Shown here one piece after another: positions 57,977 to 64,000 of a DNA stretch of 64,000 nt. The stretch's first letter is position 1. Each line of letters starts with the position of its first letter. Made by a program: the position numbers and the translations under genes. The stretch is from Pyronema omphalodes (Eukaryota > Ascomycota > Pezizomycetes > Pezizales > Pyronemataceae). Under the pieces are notes generated by a model that searched no databases, was not told the DNA's origin, and worked only from the letters and a program-made list of their open reading frames with translations. The stretch lies in assembly GCA_024516155.1 (NCBI GenBank), contig JAJJXM010000010.1, positions 124,001 to 188,000 on the forward strand. Direction: 5' to 3'.

Positions 57977-60392
57977 GGTGGGGTAAGGAGACAGCGGGAC
58001 GCCTCTAGTGACATCATGCGGGATGATCGGTTGGTACGGTAGCTAGATGAGACTTGGGATGGTGCGATTGCGGCGAGAAGACCGGATGCGGTGCGAGACC
58101 GAAGTCGCCAAACCGGATATATATGTCCCTGCGGTGGAAAATTGTGATAGAGATCAGTAAACAGTTCGATGAAAAGTAGCACTTGATGGGTTGGAAACTC
58201 GGTGTGGGGTAACAACGGATGGGCTGAGAGTGTCAAACACTACCGGATAAATTGACTGAAAAAAAAAAAGAAGGCAATGAATACCTGAAGACAACACCCA
58301 TTGAGATGAAAAATTTGGTTTGTTCAGAAAAGTTACGGGCTTTCTGTGAAAATCCTGGGTGTGTTAATCCCCTAACACAAAGATAATTTAGTACCGCCCA
58401 AGGGTATAAACTCAATCTAGCCCCCTTTGCCTGCCGTCAATACATCCCCGCATACTCTGCTTCTGAATGTCATCATCTCGGGAAATTCATTTTTTATTCC
58501 AAGATATCTAAGAAAAACGTGGCAATATTACCGTACAACTTCTACACTTATCCTATGGTTCCTATACAGTGCTTCACGCATATTCAACTCTGACATGACT
58601 TGTTGAAATAGATTTTAACCTCCCAGTACCTATTTTCATACTTTCTCAATAGATCTACTCATTACCAGAATAAACCACGGCCGGTGGTCGTTTGTAGAAG
58701 CAGATTGTGACTACTCGTACACTCGTGGCATAATATCATTTAAAGATTTTTCTTTCTTTTTTTTTTTATTCAAAAAAAAAAAAAAAAGGGCATGAAAAAG
58801 TGCGTAAAAAGTGGGAGAAATTTGTGGAGGGAACTATTTGCAAAGGTGTATAAATTCTGGTGTACTGTATATGGGAGATAGTGAAATATATAAAAAAGAT
58901 ATAAAAGAAATGCGAACAAAAGATATAGAAGAAATGCGAACAATAGATATAAAGAAGATGTTGAAAATTGACAATATTCATCCAGAAGATGTTTAAAAAT
59001 ATACAGAAGATATGCAAAAGATATACAGAAGATATACAGAAGATATACAGAAGATATGCAAAAGATATGCAAAAGATATATGGAAGATATACAAAAGATA
59101 TATGGAAGATATACAAAAGATATACAAAAGGTATTTAGAAGATATTTTTAAAAAAAATCCGATGAGTATATAGTGTTGATAAATATTTTTACGAGCGGTG
59201 GATTGTATAATTGGTAGAAATATACGGCACCCGAGAGTATCCTTATCTTTACTTTTAACGTATATTAGTCAAATAGTGTGGTATATTGTATCCAGACACA
59301 GCGGTAGGTGGTTACGTAAAATTCTCTTTTGATCAAAATACAAAATAATTTTTTATCTACATCTGAATTTTTATTTTATTTTTTGTTGCTATTTTCGTTG
59401 GGTTCCTGACTACGCGGTTACGGTGAGGAGGCGGTGAAAGTAGAAAGAATTACGTTAAAAAAACAGACTTTGCATTGGCGAGTGAAGAAGCCGGGAATAA
59501 GAATGTATCATGTAGATGTTGGATGTGGATATGGATGTGGAATAGGGATGTGGCATAAAATGGATGTGGATATAGAGACTCAAGATAAACAGAGTTCCTC
59601 CACTCTTTTGCTCCCACTTCAACTGAAGTCTGACTCATACCATTTTATTTTATTTTGAATTGTATCACTAACTCAGTTTATCTATGTGCATTTCGTTCAT
59701 AATTCAATCATTATCCAAGTTTCTCAAGTTCTCGCATTCTGTAGCAGATATTGTTTTGTGGAAGCTCTAAACCAGGGGCTACCAACACTCTGATTCTTTT
59801 TCATCATTATTTTTGTTATCGCATTGGAAGGATATATCATATCGAGCTTTGGAATTTTTAACCCCCAGTTTTGTGGGCTGCGTTCTTGCTTTTATTTTGC
59901 GCTTTTCGTTGCGGTCTGAGATATGGAACAATGGCAAGCATGAGGTAAAGGTTTTGTGATACAATGACAAGCGCTGCATTTTTGGTCCGCGCATGAAGAT
60001 CGAGTGAATCTAGGTCTAGATATGGGATGGAGGATGTGATGGATGATGGAGGATAGACATAATTCTTCTACTCAGACTGACTGAGGTGCGCTATTTGGTT
60101 TTGCATTTTAGTGTAAATGATGGGAATCCAGATTGCTGTTGCCGCTGTAGGGAATTTAAAATGAAAGATGTTGGGGTAAATGAGGCGTGTTTGAGGAATA
60201 GATGGCTTCAAGTAGAGAAACTAACTTAACTAAGTGGGTCATGTTATTCAATTTATTGGCTTTTGAATTAGATGTTGCAAGTTTTTGAAAAAACTGGATG
60301 ATTGCGTACATTTCTAAATTTTCTCTTTCTCTGCTTGCACTATTTTTCCTTCAGTATGTTAGACCATATATATAGAAAACATAAGAATCCCT
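57977..60392. other. intergenic DNA with minisatellite, no gene seen
   Basis: 2.4 kb between two minus-strand genes. It holds T/A runs (58751-58788), the 11-bp minisatellite listed separately, and AT-rich DNA with GATGTGGATATG short repeats near 59516-59575. No exon or RNA gene recognised. Confidence 0.5.
58998..59140. repeat. 11-bp minisatellite, 13 units
   Basis: Units such as GATATACAGAA, GATATGCAAAA and GATATATGGAA follow in exact 11-bp register across 143 bp. Looser related units precede it (58880-58990). Confidence 0.85.
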
Positions 60393-63300
60393 CTAGATAT
60401 CATCACTCCCTCCTTCGATAGTGCTACTACTATATTCTCCACTCTCCTCAGTCCCTGTCACAGTCGTATCATCCCCACGTCCGGCTTCATCTTTCCTCTC
60501 TTCAGCATTGTCGTCCCCTTCCACATCGTCTTGCCTATGCCTATGCCTATCATCCTCCCCCTCTTCATGGTCCTCTACCAACTCTGCCATCTTCTCCACA
60601 AATTCCGCCTCCACTGCACACAACCAATTCTTCAGTGCCCAAATCTCCATGCTCCCCTCATTTGCCTGCTTCAACATCTCTACCAGTCCCAGGAGCAATT
60701 TCCTTTTTCTCGCCGCTTTATAAGTCCCACTTCTCTTCTTCATCAATTCCCTTCGTTTCTCCAAAGTTTCACTCACAATCGTCGCCCTCTCTACCATCTC
60801 CACCGGCAGCTTCACTGCCCTCGCTAAAACTAATCCATACTTTTCCTCTTTATTAGTTCCATCCGCAATTTTGTAAAGCATAGTCATGGAATCCCCTCCC
60901 TTAACCTCCACCTGCATATGTAAACTTGCAACGCCTGGTCTTTCTGCCAGAATCTCCGGTATGGACTTGAAGTGGGTTGCAAACCATACCAATGAACGGG
61001 ATTCGATAAGAGATTCGCAAACGGCTAGAGCAATAGCTTGACCATCTTGTGGGGATGTACCTCGTCCCAACTCATCCACGATGACAAGAGAGCCTCGAGA
61101 TACGTTTCTGAGGATAAAGGCAGTTTCGCGCATTTCGGAGGCGAAGGTAGAGGCATTTGCTTCTATTGAATCGTCCATTGTGACGCGGGCAAAGAGTTGT
61201 AATGTAATTGGGAAACTAGCGTAAGCAGCAGGAACAAAGGAGCCAATTTGGGCCATGACGACCATCAGAGCGATACTACGGAGGTATGTAGATTTTCCGG
61301 ACATATTGCAGCCGGTTATAATTTGGAATCGGGTTTGTTGGGTAGCGTAGACATCGTTGGGTACGTATTTGTCTCTGTGGATACGTTCTCGGATTGGGTG
61401 CCGGCCAGATTTGATTCCGAGAGTTTCGGTGAAAACAGGGCGGACTGTGATGTATATGCCTTGGTTAGAACGCAAGAACGACAGTGATGAGTTTGGAGGA
61501 AAGTTACTTACCGTAATCCTGAACGGTGCATAAGTGTGCGAAGGCACAGATCATATCTAGCATTCCAATCCCCTCACCAACCTTGAAAAGACCGGATATC
61601 TCCTGAGTAACGTCTTCAACTAACTGAGTAACAGCGTTATCACTCATTAATAATACTTCTGTTAAGCAGTCATTAATCTTGAGATTTCGCTTCATAAGCT
61701 CTAGGGTTGTAAACTCGTGGAATCTTTTTCTCTTGACCGTATTAACGAAAATTTCAGGAAGCGGTCTATCCTCGAGATCAGAGGATGGTAATCGAAGGTA
61801 AAATCCACGCCCAACTTCGAACCGTAATTCGAGGTTGAGGTCGTGTTCTTTAGTAAGATCTTCGATGAGAGTGTGTACATCATCCCGGGCTTCTTTATAC
61901 GTTTGCCTTGCAACATCAAGGAGACCATTGACTCCACTCTGATGTTCGTTAGTGACTAAAATCAAGTAAGATTTAAGGATAAGCAACTTGACTCACACGA
62001 ACAGCATAACATCTCTGATTACGCAAATCCAGCGGACTTTTTGAGTAAGTTACATCCTCATTAATAACTCCATTGATCATATTCAACACTGGTTCTATCT
62101 TCTCCGGTGCACAAAGCTATTTAATCAGTTAGCTTTATTTTAAAATCACTCGATCCCCACTGCTTGCACTTCAGCAGAACTTACACTTCGAATAGCTAAC
62201 AGCAGTTCACTCCCTACCGCACTCAAAGCCTCGTATACCGGCTGAATACATTTCACCGCCTGCTTTAGTAAAATAATATTATTGATTGCCTGTTCCGAAT
62301 GCTTCAAGCTCAACTTCACCGGTACAGTCACGAGCTACCACATTGCCTCAGCTACTCATCTCGTTTCTTATCCATAAAAGATCACTCACAGCAGTGCAAA
62401 GCCTATCCATATCCGGAAATCCCTTCAACGTCTCCTTAACCTGAAAAAACATTTCCTCATGTTGCGTAAACTCCTCTACCGCGGCCAATCTTGAATTAAT
62501 AGTTGAAACCTCCGTCAATGGTTGCAGCAAATTCGACCTCAGAAGTCGTGCGCCCATTGCCGATTGGGTACTATTAAGCAGCCCGAATAAACTATCCGTC
62601 GACTTTGCATCATTTAAATTCGAAATCAATTCAAGAGCATGCACGGTTGTAGGATCTATTAGCATTGAACCCTCACTTCCCTGGTATTTCACTCGCAGGG
62701 TATGCATGGCAAATTTGGTGTAGTTGACGGTAATATGTTTCAACGCAGCTGCAGCTGCTGATACTGCATAGAATTTGGAGGATATAGCGACCATAATACC
62801 TGCCAAGTCATCGGCGCAAGCAAGTTGTCGAATAAATTCATGTCCCGACTGTTCGCTGTAGTCTTTTCGAGGGACTTGAAGCATAGCGGTATCAGGGAGG
62901 TAGTGTTCCATGATCAGCAGGAGGGTAGATTTATTGGGGGCCACAGAGGTGTTGGGGACGAGAATCTATAGCTTGTTAGAAATTGATTTATCTTATTGAT
63001 TTGAACGATGTGAAACTACTTCTTTGGGGTCGTAGACGGTGAGCTTATGGATGGTTCGCACATAAGTTTGGGAGTCTTGGATTTCGCTGAGATGACACTC
63101 TGCTGTAAATTTTGGGTCTTTGATCAGCTAGTTTCTCTAAGGATTGAAAGAAGAGGGGTTTACCAGTTGTTAGGTTGACAAAGCATAATCCGACTGTGGC
63201 GGATACTCCGCGAGATTCAGTTACAGCGCAAATAATTTGTTGATGGCCTCCAATTTGAGAAACGGCGGTTCTGGGACGTGCAGTTCGTGGACGGACGGTG

Positions 63301-63419
63301 TGAGCAGTCCCTGGGCGTGCGGTTGATAACCCTGATGTCGAAGGCCGTACTGCGAAAGGCCGAGAATAACTTCCAGAAACATAACTGGAATCATATGAGG
63401 ATGCAATAGAAGAAGCCAT
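60393..63419 (-). CDS. MSH4: MutS homolog 4, meiotic recombination protein, 887 aa
   Basis: Seven exons: 63419-63164, 63102-63020, 62965-62390, 62334-62185, 62116-61997, 61938-61512 and 61444-60393, total 2664 nt. The N-terminus is Ser/Arg/Thr-rich and disordered. The connector, lever and clamp domains follow (VGLCFVNLTTGECHLSEIQD; GSEGSMLIDPTTVHALELIS; STQSAMGARLLRSNLLQPLT). The ATPase domain has Walker A TGCNMSGKSTYLRSIALMV, the MutS signature region MDDSIEANASTFASEMRETA, Walker B SLVIVDELGRGTSPQDG and a conserved WFATHF. MSH4 pairs with MSH5 to stabilise crossover intermediates (family knowledge). It lacks the mismatch-binding MutS I domain, as MSH4 does. The C-terminus has an unusual acidic tail of about 70 residues (EDHEEGEDDRHRHRQDDVEG). 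Confidence 0.94.
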
Positions 63420-63695
63420 GATTATTAGATGACATAAACCGTTGGAGATATTGGCGTATATCCGATAGATTTTGTTGGCTTATTTGACAGCCACTTAGTT
63501 GCTAACTGATACTCTGAACGAGGAAGCAAAAGGACCGGTGAAAATTAATGGAGGTGGAAGATGAAGATATTTTCGTCACAAGATATTGGCAGAAGGAAGA
63601 GTTAATCTGATGCACAAAATCACATGATATTCGTTTTTCCAAAACCCTCTAAATAAATAAACAAAATAACCATGGTATCCTTGGTATCCTTAAAT

Positions 63696-64000
63696 CTACC
63701 ACGCAGTGATATCGTCGACCTCCCCAACACTCTGCTTCCTCACACCATCGTCGTCCACAGTCTCTGCCACACTCAAAAGTTCGCTTCCAGGCTTCTCCAT
63801 GATATCCGGCAAGGTCTCCTTCAAGAACCCAAGGATGTGAGAATTTACCTCCTCAAACTGCAACAAAAATGCATCATGTCCCTCTGGCGAGTCAATGGTC
63901 GCCAATCTCGCACCAGGGATACACTCGGCCAACTCCTGCTGCTCAGCATAGGTGAACAGTCCATCACTTTCAATTCCAATAACGAGGGTAGGTTGCTCAA
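63696..64000 (-). CDS. MET2: Homoserine O-acetyltransferase, C-terminal part only (cut by window edge)
   Basis: About 100 codons visible. LVIGIESDGLFTYAEQQELA followed by CIPGARLATIDSPEGHDAFL and LQFEEVNSHILGFLKETLPD matches the MET2/MetX C-terminus: the aspartate of ESDGLF and the histidine of EGHDAF are the expected acid and base of the catalytic triad. The enzyme makes O-acetylhomoserine for methionine synthesis (family knowledge). A weakly conserved tail follows (VAETVDDDGVRKQSVGEVDD). The start and the nucleophile lie outside the window. It is a MSH4 neighbour, 276 bp apart. Confidence 0.92.
   Translation of the reverse strand, partial: EQPTLVIGIESDGLFTYAEQQELAECIPGARLATIDSPEGHDAFLLQFEEVNSHILGFLKETLPDIMEKPGSELLSVAETVDDDGVRKQSVGEVDDITAW

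Overview
The window is nuclear DNA from a filamentous ascomycete (Pezizomycotina; Leotiomycetes seems plausible, but I cannot place it further). The evidence is short introns of about 47-210 nt with GTRNGY donors and CTAAC-type branch points, fungal-type housekeeping proteins, split nuclear tRNA genes and AT-rich intergenic DNA holding decayed transposons. I rebuilt exons by hand. For nearly every multi-exon model the summed exon length is a multiple of three, which supports the boundaries.

Layout. 1-4480: SCD6/LSM14 (runs off the left edge), a tiny CENP-W/Wip1 histone-fold gene and YPT1/RAB1. 4481-9193: no recognised gene, with a 1.1-kb hAT element bounded by a perfect 8-bp target duplication. 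9194-16283: a ketopantoate-reductase-family gene, LIP2 octanoyltransferase, a Gemin2/SIP1-like gene and IDH1. 17694-18888: a six-exon DUF202 membrane protein whose short exons are easy to miss. 19314-23723: THOC5, RPC37, SEN34 and a tRNA-Glu that carries its own 10-nt intron. 26118-35859: a RING protein, a LAMTOR2-like roadblock protein, YME2, a MITE and a small one-TM protein. 35860-41986: a gene-poor block with a 582-bp telomere-like satellite, decayed tandem repeats and dispersed repeats. 41987-64000: tRNA-Lys, a dienelactone hydrolase, PRP6 and RPB6 as a divergent pair, an NAA50-like acetyltransferase, SEN54, a one-TM protein, a DUF1279 (FAM210-like) mitochondrial protein, a Ca3427-like binding protein, MSH4 and the 3' end of MET2.

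Themes. Many genes serve RNA metabolism: SCD6 in mRNA decay, THOC5 in mRNA export, PRP6 and Gemin2 in splicing, RPB6 and RPC37 in transcription, and SEN34 plus SEN54 in tRNA splicing. This looks like ordinary dispersed housekeeping content, not a functional cluster. I found no secondary-metabolite cluster, CRISPR-like array or obvious new multi-gene system. The most notable items are the hidden DUF202 gene, the overlapping YPT1 donor sites, the split tRNA-Glu beside SEN34, YME2 with an eroded P-loop, the hAT element and the satellite.
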